Numbered from the stretch's first letter, positions 44,876 through 53,778 are shown. The stretch is 64,000 nt of DNA from Paludisphaera rhizosphaerae (GCF_011065895.1 NZ_JAALCR010000016.1:1-64000); one strand, 5' to 3'. Notes: generated from the letters alone by a model not told the origin. Made by a program: numbers and translations.

Positions 44876-46491
44876 GGCTTACCTCCTGCGGGGGCGGCGG
44901 CGCGAGCGGCGTCGGTCGGCGAGGAGTCGAGCGGTTTGACGGCGTCGTACCAGGCTCGCCAGCGCTCCGCCGCGGCGCGGCGGGCTTCCGGCGGCGAGCC
45001 GGCCTCCGGGCCGAAGCCCTCCAGCTTCCGGCTGATCAACTGCAAGCCCTGCCGAGCCGCGACGACGACGCGGTCGTCGCCGTCTTCGAGCGCCGTGATC
45101 AGGCTTGGGGCCGCGTCGAGATCCCCGCAGCGGCCGAGGGCCCACGCCGCGACCTCCCGCACTCCAGGGTCGCGCGCCCGGAGCATCCGTCGGAACCGGT
45201 CCTTGTGAGGCCGGAGCGCCGTCGGGCCTTGCTTCTGGTAGCGGTCGAGCACCCCGGCGAGCGCCGAGTCGGCGTCGGTGACGCGCGGGTCTTCGAGCAC
45301 GTCGAGCATCCCCTCGACGGCTCCGTTCATCGGACGGCTGATGATCCGCCCGCCGGCGACCGTCATCGTCGTCAGGTCGCTGGGGAGACCTCTCCCGCCC
45401 AGGAGCGTCCCGGAGCCGAGCTTCCGGATGTCGACGCGTTGGATGGTCTTCTTGGTGGACTTGGTGAGGAAGAGCATGGCCCAGACCGTCGTCACATCGT
45501 CCGTATAGGGGGAGAAGCTCCAGGAGCCGTCGGGCTTTTGGGACGATCGGATGTAGGCCGCCCCTCGCTGGTACCAGTCGATTTTCCCGATGGCATCGCG
45601 GTCGGAGAGAGCTCCGATACGTTCGATACCGTACAGCCCGTAGAAGACGGACTTGCCGAACGACTGGGTGTTCGCGGTGTTAAAGTTGGCGCTGATCCAG
45701 TTCATCCCGCGTGCGACCGCCGCGTTGATCTGGGCGGCCGTCGTGACGGGATTGAAATCGGTCCGCGGGCCGGAGTCGTCGACGGGCGTGAGGTAGGGGT
45801 TCACTCCCTTGCGGAACCTTCCATAAGCTTCCAACTGGCGGCGACAGATGAGTAGGCTGCCGACGCCCGCGGCGGTCATGGAGACCGTCTCCGGCTCGCC
45901 CTGGTCTCGGTGGTAGTTCCAGCTTCCTCCCGGCGCCTGAACCGAGAGGTACCATTGCGCCGCCCGGTCCCAGACGGAAGGGGGAATGTCGACGCCGTTG
46001 TTTTCGCACTCCCAGAGGCCGAGTACGGCGTACTGGGAAATGGAAGTGTCGCCGAAGGGACGGGGATCGTAGTCCCAACTGCCGTTGGCTTTTTGTTTGG
46101 ACATGAGATAGGCGGCGACGGCGTCCAGCATGCTGCCGCGGTCGGCGGCGTCCAGGTTCGCCAGCGCAAGCGCGACGACGCCGGCCTCGTAAATGTCGTA
46201 CCCGGCGCTTCGGTCGGGTTTGTAACCGCCGCTGACGAACCGCGAGCGGATCTTGTTGAGGCAGGCCGACAGGGCAGGGTCCGTGGGAGGGACCTCAGCC
46301 TTGATGAGGCCGAGAGCGATCATGGCCGTCTCGCCCACCTGCTTTCCCGAGTGGACGTTGCGGAGGTACTGGACGCCGGCGATGACCGCCGGATCCTGCT
46401 GCTCCGGAGCCGTTGCGCGGACGGAGCCGACCATCGCCGCGACCGCAGCGATGGCGAGGAGTGCTCGTCGAAGTCGGAGGGTCGCGAACAT
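44872..46491 (-). CDS. Exported prenyltransferase/squalene-oxidase-repeat plus HEAT protein, gene 1 of the operon
   Basis: 539 aa from the ATG at 46491 (a GTG at 46500 is possible). Signal peptide LRRALLAIAAVAAMVGSV. Residues about 30-340 form an alpha/alpha toroid with KQKANGSWDYDP, QAPGGSWNYHRDQG and SQKPDGSWSFSP repeats, as in cyclases and prenyltransferase beta-subunits, without evident DxDD or zinc site, so probably a binding scaffold. Residues about 415-520 are HEAT-like (PGVREVAAWALGRCGDLDAAPSLITALEDGDDRVVVAARQGL). First gene of five; divergent from the ATP-grasp triad across 370 bases. Confidence 0.88.
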   Translation of the reverse strand: MFATLRLRRALLAIAAVAAMVGSVRATAPEQQDPAVIAGVQYLRNVHSGKQVGETAMIALGLIKAEVPPTDPALSACLNKIRSRFVSGGYKPDRSAGYDIYEAGVVALALANLDAADRGSMLDAVAAYLMSKQKANGSWDYDPRPFGDTSISQYAVLGLWECENNGVDIPPSVWDRAAQWYLSVQAPGGSWNYHRDQGEPETVSMTAAGVGSLLICRRQLEAYGRFRKGVNPYLTPVDDSGPRTDFNPVTTAAQINAAVARGMNWISANFNTANTQSFGKSVFYGLYGIERIGALSDRDAIGKIDWYQRGAAYIRSSQKPDGSWSFSPYTDDVTTVWAMLFLTKSTKKTIQRVDIRKLGSGTLLGGRGLPSDLTTMTVAGGRIISRPMNGAVEGMLDVLEDPRVTDADSALAGVLDRYQKQGPTALRPHKDRFRRMLRARDPGVREVAAWALGRCGDLDAAPSLITALEDGDDRVVVAARQGLQLISRKLEGFGPEAGSPPEARRAAAERWRAWYDAVKPLDSSPTDAARAAAPAGGKP

Positions 46492-46860
46492 GTTCGTCAC
46501 CGATAGCCTGAGTCGGCATTTCCGCTTTGCACGAGATTGGTAGTCCTATGATTCTAACGTCGTCCTGGGCCGATGACCTGAGCAGCCTCAACGATTTTCG
46601 GAATCGTGCGTTCGGATCATCCGAAGCTTGGGACGCTTACGGCTGGTCAGCCGGTTCACATCCTGATAAAACAGGACGCGTTGGGCGGTCGCGGGCGACG
46701 GCCGATGAGGGCCTCGGCGCAATCCTTTGCTGACGATCTCGGTGGCCCCCGCCCCCGACGGCCCACACACCACCTCTCCCACGCCATAATCTCGTTCCCA
46801 CGCGCTCTGGTTCGTGGGGTCTTCCACTTCGCGCAAACCCGGTCCGCCGAATCGCCGCCC
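46492..46860. other. Divergent intergenic region between the operon and the ATP-grasp triad
   Basis: About 370 bases that must hold two promoters. AT-richer near 46535-46610. I see no clear operator or gene. The frame of the right-hand gene is open from 46606, but homology begins at 46861. Confidence 0.4.
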
Positions 46861-48372
46861 ATGCAACCGACCCATTCGGAAGAGAGCGCCGCGCTGTTCA
46901 GTGGATACGACGTCGCGGCCTACGACGAGATGTTCGGAACGGAGAACTCCGTTCGGAACCACTACGCCCCGCTCTACGACCGCCTGAACAACCTGGGACC
47001 CGCCGAAATCGAGCGGCGTCACAAGGTGGCGGATCTTACGATGCGCAACCAGGGCATCACCTTCACGGTCTACGGCCGCGACCAGGGGGTGGAACGAATC
47101 ATCCCCTTCGATCCGATACCCCGGCTGATCTCCAGCCAGGAATGGGACCGTATCGACCGCGGGCTCAAACAGCGCGTTCGCGCCCTTAACCTGTTTATAC
47201 GCGACGTCTACCACAACCGTTCGATCCTGAAGGATCGGATCATCCCCGCCGAGTTGATCTTCGGAGCCTCGGGGTATCGTCGCGATTGCGTCGGCCTGCG
47301 GGTTCCCAAGGACATTTACGTCCACGTCTCGGGAATCGACCTGATCCGCGACGCCTCCGGCGAGTATCTCGTTCTGGAGGACAACTGCCGCACCCCCTCG
47401 GGCGTCAGCTACGTCCTCAAGAACCGGCAGGTGATGAAGCAGATCTTTCCGTTCCTGTTCGAGGAATACAACGTCCGCCCGGTCGACGACTATACGGACA
47501 TCCTGCTCTCCGTCCTGCGGAACATCGCCCCCGACGGCTGCGACGATCCCTCGGTCGTCGTGCTGACGCCGGGCATGTACAACTCGGCCTATTACGAACA
47601 TAGCTTCCTGGCCCGTCAGATGGGCGTCGACCTCGTCGAGGGCCGCGACCTTGTATACGACCGGGGACAGATCTTCCGGCGCACCACGCGAGGGCTGCAA
47701 CGAGTCGACGTGATCTACCGTCGCCTCGACGACGACTTCCTCGACCCGCTGGCCTTCCGACCGGACAGCATTCTGGGCGTCGCCGGCTTGATGGGGGCTT
47801 ACCGCGCCGGCAACGTCGGCCTGGCGAACTCCCTCGGAACCGGGGTGGCCGACGACAAGGGGATCTATCCGTTCCTCCCCGACGTCATCAAGTACTACCT
47901 CGGCGAGGTGCCCATCCTCAACAACGTCGAGACGTTCCGGCCGCTGATTCCCTCTCACCGCCAGCACATCCTCCAGAACCTCGAGTCGCTGGTGGTGAAG
48001 GCGGTGGACGCCTCTGGCGGGTATGGGATGCTCATCGGCCCATCCTCGACCAAGGCTCAGCGAGAAGAGTTCCGCCGCAAGATCGAGGACAATCCACGGG
48101 CCTATATCGCCCAGCCGACAATCCAGCTCAGTCGTCATCCCACCTTCGTGGAAGGCCGGCTCGACGGCCGTCACGTGGACCTGAGGCCCTTCGTCCTCTA
48201 CGGCGAGGAAATCTTCGTCCTGCCTGGCGGTCTGACTCGGGTGGCCCTTCCTAAAGGGAGCCTGGTGGTGAACAGCTCGCAGGGAGGCGGCACCAAGGAC
48301 ACCTGGGTCCTCCACGACTCGGCCGATCATCGCCGGGCGTCGGGGCGGCCGACCGCCGGGGGGAGGGCCTGA
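46861..48372 (+). CDS. Circularly permuted ATP-grasp protein (CP_ATPgrasp_2)
   Basis: 503 aa, ATG at 46861. Recognised from YDEMFGTENSVRNHYAPLYDRL, VYGRDQGVERIIPFDPIPRLISSQEWDRIDRGLKQRVRALNLFIRDVYH, LVLEDNCRTPSGVSYVLKNR and VKAVDASGGYGMLIGP; this is the large ATP-grasp family also seen beside alpha-E and transglutaminase genes in many bacteria. It probably forms a carboxylate-amine/thiol bond with ATP (peptide or amide ligation); the substrate is unknown. Alpha-E follows one base after its stop (TGAGATG), transglutaminase thereafter: a three-gene operon. Confidence 0.93.
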   Translation: MQPTHSEESAALFSGYDVAAYDEMFGTENSVRNHYAPLYDRLNNLGPAEIERRHKVADLTMRNQGITFTVYGRDQGVERIIPFDPIPRLISSQEWDRIDRGLKQRVRALNLFIRDVYHNRSILKDRIIPAELIFGASGYRRDCVGLRVPKDIYVHVSGIDLIRDASGEYLVLEDNCRTPSGVSYVLKNRQVMKQIFPFLFEEYNVRPVDDYTDILLSVLRNIAPDGCDDPSVVVLTPGMYNSAYYEHSFLARQMGVDLVEGRDLVYDRGQIFRRTTRGLQRVDVIYRRLDDDFLDPLAFRPDSILGVAGLMGAYRAGNVGLANSLGTGVADDKGIYPFLPDVIKYYLGEVPILNNVETFRPLIPSHRQHILQNLESLVVKAVDASGGYGMLIGPSSTKAQREEFRRKIEDNPRAYIAQPTIQLSRHPTFVEGRLDGRHVDLRPFVLYGEEIFVLPGGLTRVALPKGSLVVNSSQGGGTKDTWVLHDSADHRRASGRPTAGGRA

Positions 48373-48373
48373 G

Positions 48374-49327
48374 ATGCTCAGCCGTGTCGCCGAGAGCCTG
48401 TACTGGATGGGGCGATATATCGAGCGGGCCGAGAACGTCGCCCGTCTGCTCGACATCGGCCTGTTCATGGAACTCGACGCCGACGTCGGGCTGGACGAGG
48501 GGCTCGGGCCGGTTGAAATCGCGCTCACGATCCTCGCCTGCCGCGACGCATTCCCCATGGAGGTCGGCCCGCCGTCGCGCGAGGCCGTCCTGCGCTTCCT
48601 CACGTTCGATCGGAGCAACTCGCAGTCGATCCTCAGCATGATCGCCCGCGCCCGCGAGAACGCCCGAGGAACTCAGGAAGCCATTGGCGTCGACGTCTGG
48701 AGCGAGGTCAACCGCCTCTACCTGTTCCTCGGCGGCACGCGCGCCCAGAAGCGGTTTGTTCGCGAACCATCCAGCCTCTTCAACTACATCAAGAACTCAT
48801 GCCTGCTGATCGACGGCATGATTCAGAACACCTTGCCGCGGGACGAGGTGTTCCATTTTCTGGAGTTGGGTCGGCACCTGGAGCGGATCGACGTACTTTG
48901 TCGAATCCTTCGCGCCAAGTGTCCAGGGTTGAGCAAGCCGATCAACGGTGAAGACTCGCCGATGCATCTCGTCCACTGGACGAGTCTGCTGCGAAGCTGC
49001 TCCGCCCACGGCCCGTTCCTCCGCTCCGAACGCGAACGCGTCGAGGCGGAAGGGGTCATCCGGTTCCTCGTTCTCGATTCCGACTTCCCCCGATCCATCC
49101 GCTACGGGGCCGCTCGCTGCCACGAGTCGCTGGAGGCGATCTCCGGCGGCGACGAGGAAGCGTACGGCTGCGAGGCCGAGCGGATCCTCGGCCGCCTCGA
49201 AAGCGACCTGCGCTACCTCGACGTGGCGGAGATTTTCGATCGCGGTCTGCTCCAGTTTCTGGACTCTCTCCAGATCTCGTGCCACCGCGTCAGCGACGAG
49301 ATCCAGCGCTCCTTCTTCCTGATGTAA
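48374..49327 (+). CDS. Alpha-E domain protein (DUF403)
   Basis: 317 aa, ATG at 48374, one base after the ATP-grasp stop. All-helical, opening MLSRVAESLYWMGRYIERAENVARLLDI, the hallmark of alpha-E; further SNSQSILSMIARARENARGTQE, FLELGRHLERIDVLCRIL and HMVHWTSLLRSC-like HLVHWTSLLRSC. Conserved Glu/Arg helices suggest an active or binding site but no reaction is established. It always accompanies the CP-ATP-grasp and usually the transglutaminase; a joint peptide-modification pathway has been proposed from genome context. Confidence 0.93.
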   Translation: MLSRVAESLYWMGRYIERAENVARLLDIGLFMELDADVGLDEGLGPVEIALTILACRDAFPMEVGPPSREAVLRFLTFDRSNSQSILSMIARARENARGTQEAIGVDVWSEVNRLYLFLGGTRAQKRFVREPSSLFNYIKNSCLLIDGMIQNTLPRDEVFHFLELGRHLERIDVLCRILRAKCPGLSKPINGEDSPMHLVHWTSLLRSCSAHGPFLRSERERVEAEGVIRFLVLDSDFPRSIRYGAARCHESLEAISGGDEEAYGCEAERILGRLESDLRYLDVAEIFDRGLLQFLDSLQISCHRVSDEIQRSFFLM

Positions 49328-49364
49328 CCCGAACGACGTCGACGAGCCGAGGGGGCGAATCCCA

Positions 49365-50360
49365 ATGCTGCTCCGCGTTCAGCACGAGACGAAGCTGACC
49401 TACTCCAACGACGTCGCCGAGACCGTCTTCGAGGTCCGCATGGGTCCTCCCTCCGAGGAGGATCAGACCTGTCTCGGATACCGTCTGCGGATCACGCCGG
49501 CCTCGCCGGTCACCGTCTATCAGGACGGCTTCGGCAACCGCGTCGATCTTTTCAATCTTTACGCCCCTTATCGCGAACTGCTGATCCGTGCGACCAGCGT
49601 GGTTAGGACCCATCGCACAGCCGGGGGACCCAGGCTCGCCGAGGTTCCCTTCGAGCCCGAGGCCGAGGAATTCCAGGCCATCGAGGCTCTGGAGTATCGG
49701 CTTCCAACCAGTCTCGTCGGCCGCAGCGCTGAGCTGACCAGCTTTGTTGAAAGCATTCCTCAACCGTCCGGCTCGCTGCTGGAAGTCGTCGAGCAGTTGA
49801 TGTCGGCCACGCGTTCGCGGCTGATCTATGAGAAGAAGGTGACCTCCGCGCGGACGCCGGTCGACGAGGCGCTGGCGCTGGGGAGGGGAGTCTGCCAGGA
49901 CTTTGCTCACCTGTTCCTCGGCGCATGTCGGGGCTTCGGACTCCCGGCCCGCTATGTCAGCGGCTACATCCACGAGCCTGGCGAGATCGCGACCCATGCC
50001 TGGTGTCAGGTCTGGGCCGGTCGGAACGGCTGGGTCGACGTCGACCCGACCCGCGGCGAGATCGTCGGCGACGACTACGTCCGCATCGCCCTAGGTCGCG
50101 ACTACCTCGACGTTCCTCCCAACCGAGGCATCTACCGCGGACAGTCCGACGAAACGATCAACGTCGCGGTGAAGGTGGAGAACATCCAGCGGATGCCCTC
50201 CGACTGGGGCGAATGGTCGGAAGGCTCGGACGCGCCCTGGTCGGCGGCCTCGTGGATCCAGTCGGAACGCCAACATCAGCGTGGGCGTCTCTCACAGATG
50301 CTCTCGCAGTCGCAGGCCACCTTCCGGCAGCAGCAGAGTCAGCAACAGCAGACTCCGTAA
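49365..50360 (+). CDS. Transglutaminase-family cysteine protease-fold protein
   Basis: 331 aa, ATG at 49365, 37 bases after the alpha-E gene. N-terminal beta domain (HETKLTYSNDVAETVFEVRMGPP, bacterial transglutaminase-like N-terminal region), then the papain-like core with triad Cys177 (GRGVCQDFAH), His211 (THAWCQVW) and Asp227 (WVDVDPT). The tail is Gln-rich (SQSQATFRQQQSQQQQ), possibly itself a substrate. No signal peptide, so cytoplasmic. Likely hydrolyses or transfers an amide made by the ATP-grasp partner. Last gene of the triad; convergent with the glycosyltransferase 14 bases away. Confidence 0.94.
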   Translation: MLLRVQHETKLTYSNDVAETVFEVRMGPPSEEDQTCLGYRLRITPASPVTVYQDGFGNRVDLFNLYAPYRELLIRATSVVRTHRTAGGPRLAEVPFEPEAEEFQAIEALEYRLPTSLVGRSAELTSFVESIPQPSGSLLEVVEQLMSATRSRLIYEKKVTSARTPVDEALALGRGVCQDFAHLFLGACRGFGLPARYVSGYIHEPGEIATHAWCQVWAGRNGWVDVDPTRGEIVGDDYVRIALGRDYLDVPPNRGIYRGQSDETINVAVKVENIQRMPSDWGEWSEGSDAPWSAASWIQSERQHQRGRLSQMLSQSQATFRQQQSQQQQTP

Positions 50361-50373
50361 CGGGGAAAGTCCC

Positions 50374-51600
50374 TCAAACCCCGGCGGCGGCCTCGTCGGC
50401 TTCCCGATCTCCGGTCTGGGAGATCGAAGCGTCGTAGCTCGTGCCGCGCCACGCGACCTTTCCGGTGAAGCACATCCAGATCGCGCGGATCAGGATGTAG
50501 TCGGTGATGAGGTTTCCCAGAGGGAACGTGGCCACGTATTTCGAATCAGGCACCGAGACGTCGTAGACCAGGCGGAACACCGCGTACATCAAGGCGTGGT
50601 GAGCCAACGACAGACCCAGCAGCCACCACGCGAAAACGCCCCCCCGACCGCTCCCCAGCATTCCCATGGCCACGAGCAGGACGACGTGGCCGCTCTGGCA
50701 GAAGACGAGCGGGTCCAGGAGTTTCAGGAGGAGCCGCCAGGGTTTTCGGTCGAGCGCGTCGAAGAAGATCCGACTCCATCCCCGGACGAGTTGCCCCAGC
50801 GAGGCGTACATCCGGCACGAGATCAGCCCCTTGGTGATCCCCAATCGAATCGGCATTCCCAGGCCCTTGACCTTCTGGGCCATGCCGATGTCCTCGACGA
50901 ACCGATCACGAACCGCGCGATGACCGCCGGCCGCGTCGTAGGCGGCTCGGGTGACGAGGATCGACTGCCCGTTGGCGAAGGCCAGCGGACAGGCGTCGTC
51001 GTTGATCTTGCGGGGGGGGAACGACGTCATCAGGACGATCCCCGCCAGCGGCTGGACGACCTGCTCCCAGAACGTCTCGCAACGCAGCTCCGGGAGGACG
51101 CTCACCAGCGCTGCGTTGTTCGACCGGGCGTATTCGAGCATCACGTTCAGAAAGCCTGGCTCGGGCTTCACGTCGGCGTCCAGGAACCAGAGCCATTCGC
51201 CGCGGGCCGACGCTGAATGTCGATGCAGAACGTACGTCTTCCCCGTCCACCCCGGCGGCAGCCGATCGTTCTGGAGGACGCGTATGCGCGGATCCGCCGC
51301 CTCGTGGCGACGCGCGATCTCCAACGTCCGATCTTGACTGCGGTCGTCGACGATCAGGATCTCCAGGTCGGGATACTCCTGGGCTCGAACGGCCGATAGG
51401 CACTCGTCGAGCATCGCCTCCTCGTCCTTCGCCGGGATGATCGCGGAGACGAGGGGATGGGCCGCACTCGCAAGTCGCGGCGAGTCGGGCGTCAGGGGGC
51501 GGTCCTGGCCGAGAATGATCTTCAGGGCGATCCAGCGGAGGGGCCAGATCAGGATGATCGCCGCGTAGGCGTAAAGGATATACGTCTCAACGCGGGTCAT
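50374..51600 (-). CDS. Membrane glycosyltransferase, GT2 family (HpnB-like)
   Basis: 408 aa, ATG at 51600 with GGAGG upstream. N-terminal TM helix (YILYAYAAIILIWPLRWIALKI); GT-A domain with VSAIIPAKDEEAMLDECL, the VDDRSQDRT donor loop, the DAD metal motif in LDADVKPEPGFLN and EDIGMAQKVKG for the acceptor; then GQLVRGWSRIFF (QxxRW-like) and three or four C-terminal TM helices. It transfers a sugar from a nucleotide donor onto a membrane or exported acceptor; it resembles HpnB and related GT2 proteins. ATGA overlap with the small membrane protein gene at 51597, so part of the four-gene larC operon. Confidence 0.88.
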   Translation of the reverse strand: MTRVETYILYAYAAIILIWPLRWIALKIILGQDRPLTPDSPRLASAAHPLVSAIIPAKDEEAMLDECLSAVRAQEYPDLEILIVDDRSQDRTLEIARRHEAADPRIRVLQNDRLPPGWTGKTYVLHRHSASARGEWLWFLDADVKPEPGFLNVMLEYARSNNAALVSVLPELRCETFWEQVVQPLAGIVLMTSFPPRKINDDACPLAFANGQSILVTRAAYDAAGGHRAVRDRFVEDIGMAQKVKGLGMPIRLGITKGLISCRMYASLGQLVRGWSRIFFDALDRKPWRLLLKLLDPLVFCQSGHVVLLVAMGMLGSGRGGVFAWWLLGLSLAHHALMYAVFRLVYDVSVPDSKYVATFPLGNLITDYILIRAIWMCFTGKVAWRGTSYDASISQTGDREADEAAAGV

Positions 51601-52094
51601 CGAGGGACCTCCGCCTCATCATTCATCGGCTCGTCGAAGCCTTCCAGGTCGATGGCTCTCGGCAGGGCGAGCCGCCCCAGGACCATCGCCCCCAGCCAGA
51701 ATGGAGCGACGCCTCCCAGGCTTGGGTCGATGAGTATTCCATAGGCGAGCCCCAATGGCAGAGCGCACCAGCCAAGGACCGCCGTCCCCACTCGGGAAGT
51801 GAAATACCGCCGTGCTCGCGTCGTGGGGGGCTCGAGCCGCCGTCGCCCCCCAAGCTGCCTGAGGACCAACATCGCGAAGGCGAAGAGTCCGAACAGCCCT
51901 CCGAGCAACACCTTCTTGAGCAACCCCCGATCGAGGTCCGTCTCGATCCCCTCCCAGCGTCTCAGGAGCAATCCTGTCGCCGCGATGGCGAGGCCGTCGA
52001 CGATCATGACGTTGAGGACGACGGACCGCGTGCGTTCCAGGCATCGGGAAGCGGAGGGTTCCAGCCCGTTCGAAGTGGAGTCAGGGAGAGTCAT
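51597..52094 (-). CDS. Small integral membrane protein
   Basis: 165 aa, ATG at 52094 preceded by AGGGA. Four hydrophobic segments (VVLNVMIVDGLAIAATGLLL, KKVLLGGLFGLFAFAMLVL, TAVLGWCALPLGLAYGI, APFWLGAMVLGRL) with basic cytoplasmic loops (RQLGGRRRLEP). No family recognised. It overlaps both neighbours: 14 bases with the upstream gene and four with the glycosyltransferase, so it may be a partner or flippase-like subunit for the latter; that is inference. Confidence 0.8.
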   Translation of the reverse strand: MTLPDSTSNGLEPSASRCLERTRSVVLNVMIVDGLAIAATGLLLRRWEGIETDLDRGLLKKVLLGGLFGLFAFAMLVLRQLGGRRRLEPPTTRARRYFTSRVGTAVLGWCALPLGLAYGILIDPSLGGVAPFWLGAMVLGRLALPRAIDLEGFDEPMNDEAEVPR

Positions 52095-52521
52095 GGCGTC
52101 CCTGCGTCCGAGAAGCCTGATGCTGTCGGTAGAGTCCAGCGATCACCTCGATCTGTCCGATCGGTCGGCCGGTCTCGCGGGCGATCTCCTGGGGCGAGCG
52201 ACCAGCCTGGATGAGCGCCCAAACGTCGCCGTGCTTCTCGGCCAGGTTGGCCGCGTCGTCAGGGGATTCCGCCGCCGTCAGGTCGGGGACGGAGATCAGG
52301 TCGTCGATCACAGCCGGCCCCTTGCGCGAGTTGACCGACGCATCGTGTTCCAGCCGTCGCAATTCATAGGCGAGTTGCACCAAACGCTGCTCGGTCGCCT
52401 CCTGGGCGCGAACCAGGCCGTCCATTCTCCGGACGAGGTACAGACCCGTGCCGGCGGAGAGAACCACCAGCGCCAGCAGGCTTCCCAGGCACGTAGCGAC
52501 CCAGAAGTATGACTCCGACAT
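52081..52521 (-). CDS. Membrane-anchored protein with helical/HTH-like C-terminus
   Basis: 146 aa from the ATG at 52521, GGAAGGA nine bases upstream (a TTG at 52527 is possible). One N-terminal TM helix (FWVATCLGSLLALVVLSAGTGLYLV), a coiled-coil (VRAQEATEQRLVQLAYELRRLEHD), then a short helix-turn-helix-like segment (VWALIQAGRSPQEIARETGRPIGQIEVIAGLYRQH), the shape of DUF2802-type anchors seen in planctomycete and other envelope operons. DNA binding from the membrane is possible but unproven. Confidence 0.78.
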   Translation of the reverse strand: MSESYFWVATCLGSLLALVVLSAGTGLYLVRRMDGLVRAQEATEQRLVQLAYELRRLEHDASVNSRKGPAVIDDLISVPDLTAAESPDDAANLAEKHGDVWALIQAGRSPQEIARETGRPIGQIEVIAGLYRQHQASRTQGRHDSP

Positions 52522-52548
52522 GTTCAACCGGTCCTTCCCGCCGTCCGG

Positions 52549-53778
52549 TCAATGAGCGTGAGGGTGCTCGTGGTCCTGGGGCGTCGTGTGGGGGGGCGAG
52601 AGAGCCGCTTCGGTCGTCCTCCGAGCGTAGGCCGCGTGGGCCGCGTCGAAGACCTGGCGAAGCGGGACGCCGTGCTCGGAGGCGATTCGAGCGCAGTCGT
52701 CGTACTCGGCGCTGAAGGTCGGCGGCCGGTTATCCAGCCAGCCGAGTTTCCCACGGACGACGCCGAACTCCGTCTCGACCTCGACGGCCTTGCGATTCAG
52801 TTTATGACGACTGACTGGGAACCGACGGACTCCCAGCGTGGTCGTCTCACGGAAGAGGATCTCCTCCATCGCGGGGATCTTGGTCTCGTCGCAGAGTACG
52901 CTGACCATCACGCCCGGTCGGTTCTTCTTCATCTGAATCGGCGTGGTGAAAACGTCGAGCGCGCCGGCTTCCATCAGTTTGATCGTCGTGTATCCGACAA
53001 CCTCGCCGGGCAGGTCGTCGAGGTTCGTCTCCAGCATGAAGACCCGGTCCGCATTGGGCGAATCAGCCAGGACGCCGACGAACAGCCGCAGGATGTTCGC
53101 CTGGCCGGCGACTTCTCGGGTCCCCGCGCCCAGCCCGATCGACTCGACGGTCAGCGGGGGGAGGGGGCCGAACCGTTCAGCGATGGTGGTCACGATCGCG
53201 GCGCCTGTCGGGGTGGTCATCTCCATCTCGATCGGCGAGTCGGCCAGGGGAACTCCCTTGAGGATCTCGGCCGTCGCCGGCGCGGGGAGGGGCATCCGGC
53301 CATGTTCGGCCTTGATCCACCCGCGACCCGGAGGAACCGCGCTGCATTCAAAGCGGTCGACGCCCAGAAGATCCAGACCGACGGCTGAGCCGACGATGTC
53401 GATGATCGAATCGACCGCGCCGACCTCGTGGAAGTGGATCTTCGCAAGGTCGACGCCGTGGACTCGCGCCTCCGCTTCGCCCAGCTTCAGGAAGATGCTG
53501 CGTGCCAGTTCTTTCTGAGAGGCCGTCAGCGAGGCCTTGTCGATGATCGACTCGATTTGCCGCCAGTGGCGATGGGCGTGTTCACGAGGCGTCTCGACAC
53601 GGGCGTAGGTGGCTCGGAAGCCTCCGCGACGCACGGTCTCGAATGACAGTTCGCCGGGCAGTTCCAGGCTCTTGACGGCCTGGACGATCGCCCGGCCGTC
53701 GACCCCGGCGTCGACCAGCGCTCCGAGCGTCATGTCGCCCGAAACACCACTGAAACAGTCGAAATAGCCGACGCGCAC
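52549..53778 (-). CDS. larC: Nickel pincer cofactor biosynthesis protein LarC
   Basis: 409 aa with the GTG at 53778, chosen because GAGGAG lies seven bases before it and the family consensus starts at (M)RVGYFDCFSGVSGDM; in-frame ATGs at 53793 and 53823 have poor sites. LarC inserts nickel into the pyridinium dithiocarboxylate nucleotide of lactate-racemase-type enzymes (CTP-dependent). Seen: CFSGVSGDMTLGALVDAGVD, IHFHEVGAVDSIIDIVG, TPTGAAIVTT, ETNLDDLPGEVVGY, and a His-rich tail (HTTPQDHEHPHAH) suited to nickel binding. The partners LarB and LarE and the apoenzyme are absent here. Confidence 0.94.
   Translation of the reverse strand: MRVGYFDCFSGVSGDMTLGALVDAGVDGRAIVQAVKSLELPGELSFETVRRGGFRATYARVETPREHAHRHWRQIESIIDKASLTASQKELARSIFLKLGEAEARVHGVDLAKIHFHEVGAVDSIIDIVGSAVGLDLLGVDRFECSAVPPGRGWIKAEHGRMPLPAPATAEILKGVPLADSPIEMEMTTPTGAAIVTTIAERFGPLPPLTVESIGLGAGTREVAGQANILRLFVGVLADSPNADRVFMLETNLDDLPGEVVGYTTIKLMEAGALDVFTTPIQMKKNRPGVMVSVLCDETKIPAMEEILFRETTTLGVRRFPVSRHKLNRKAVEVETEFGVVRGKLGWLDNRPPTFSAEYDDCARIASEHGVPLRQVFDAAHAAYARRTTEAALSPPHTTPQDHEHPHAH

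Noticed and set aside
46588-48639. 683-codon minus-strand frame across the ATP-grasp gene
   Set aside because: Shadow of the plus-strand gene, which has clear family motifs and coupling to alpha-E.
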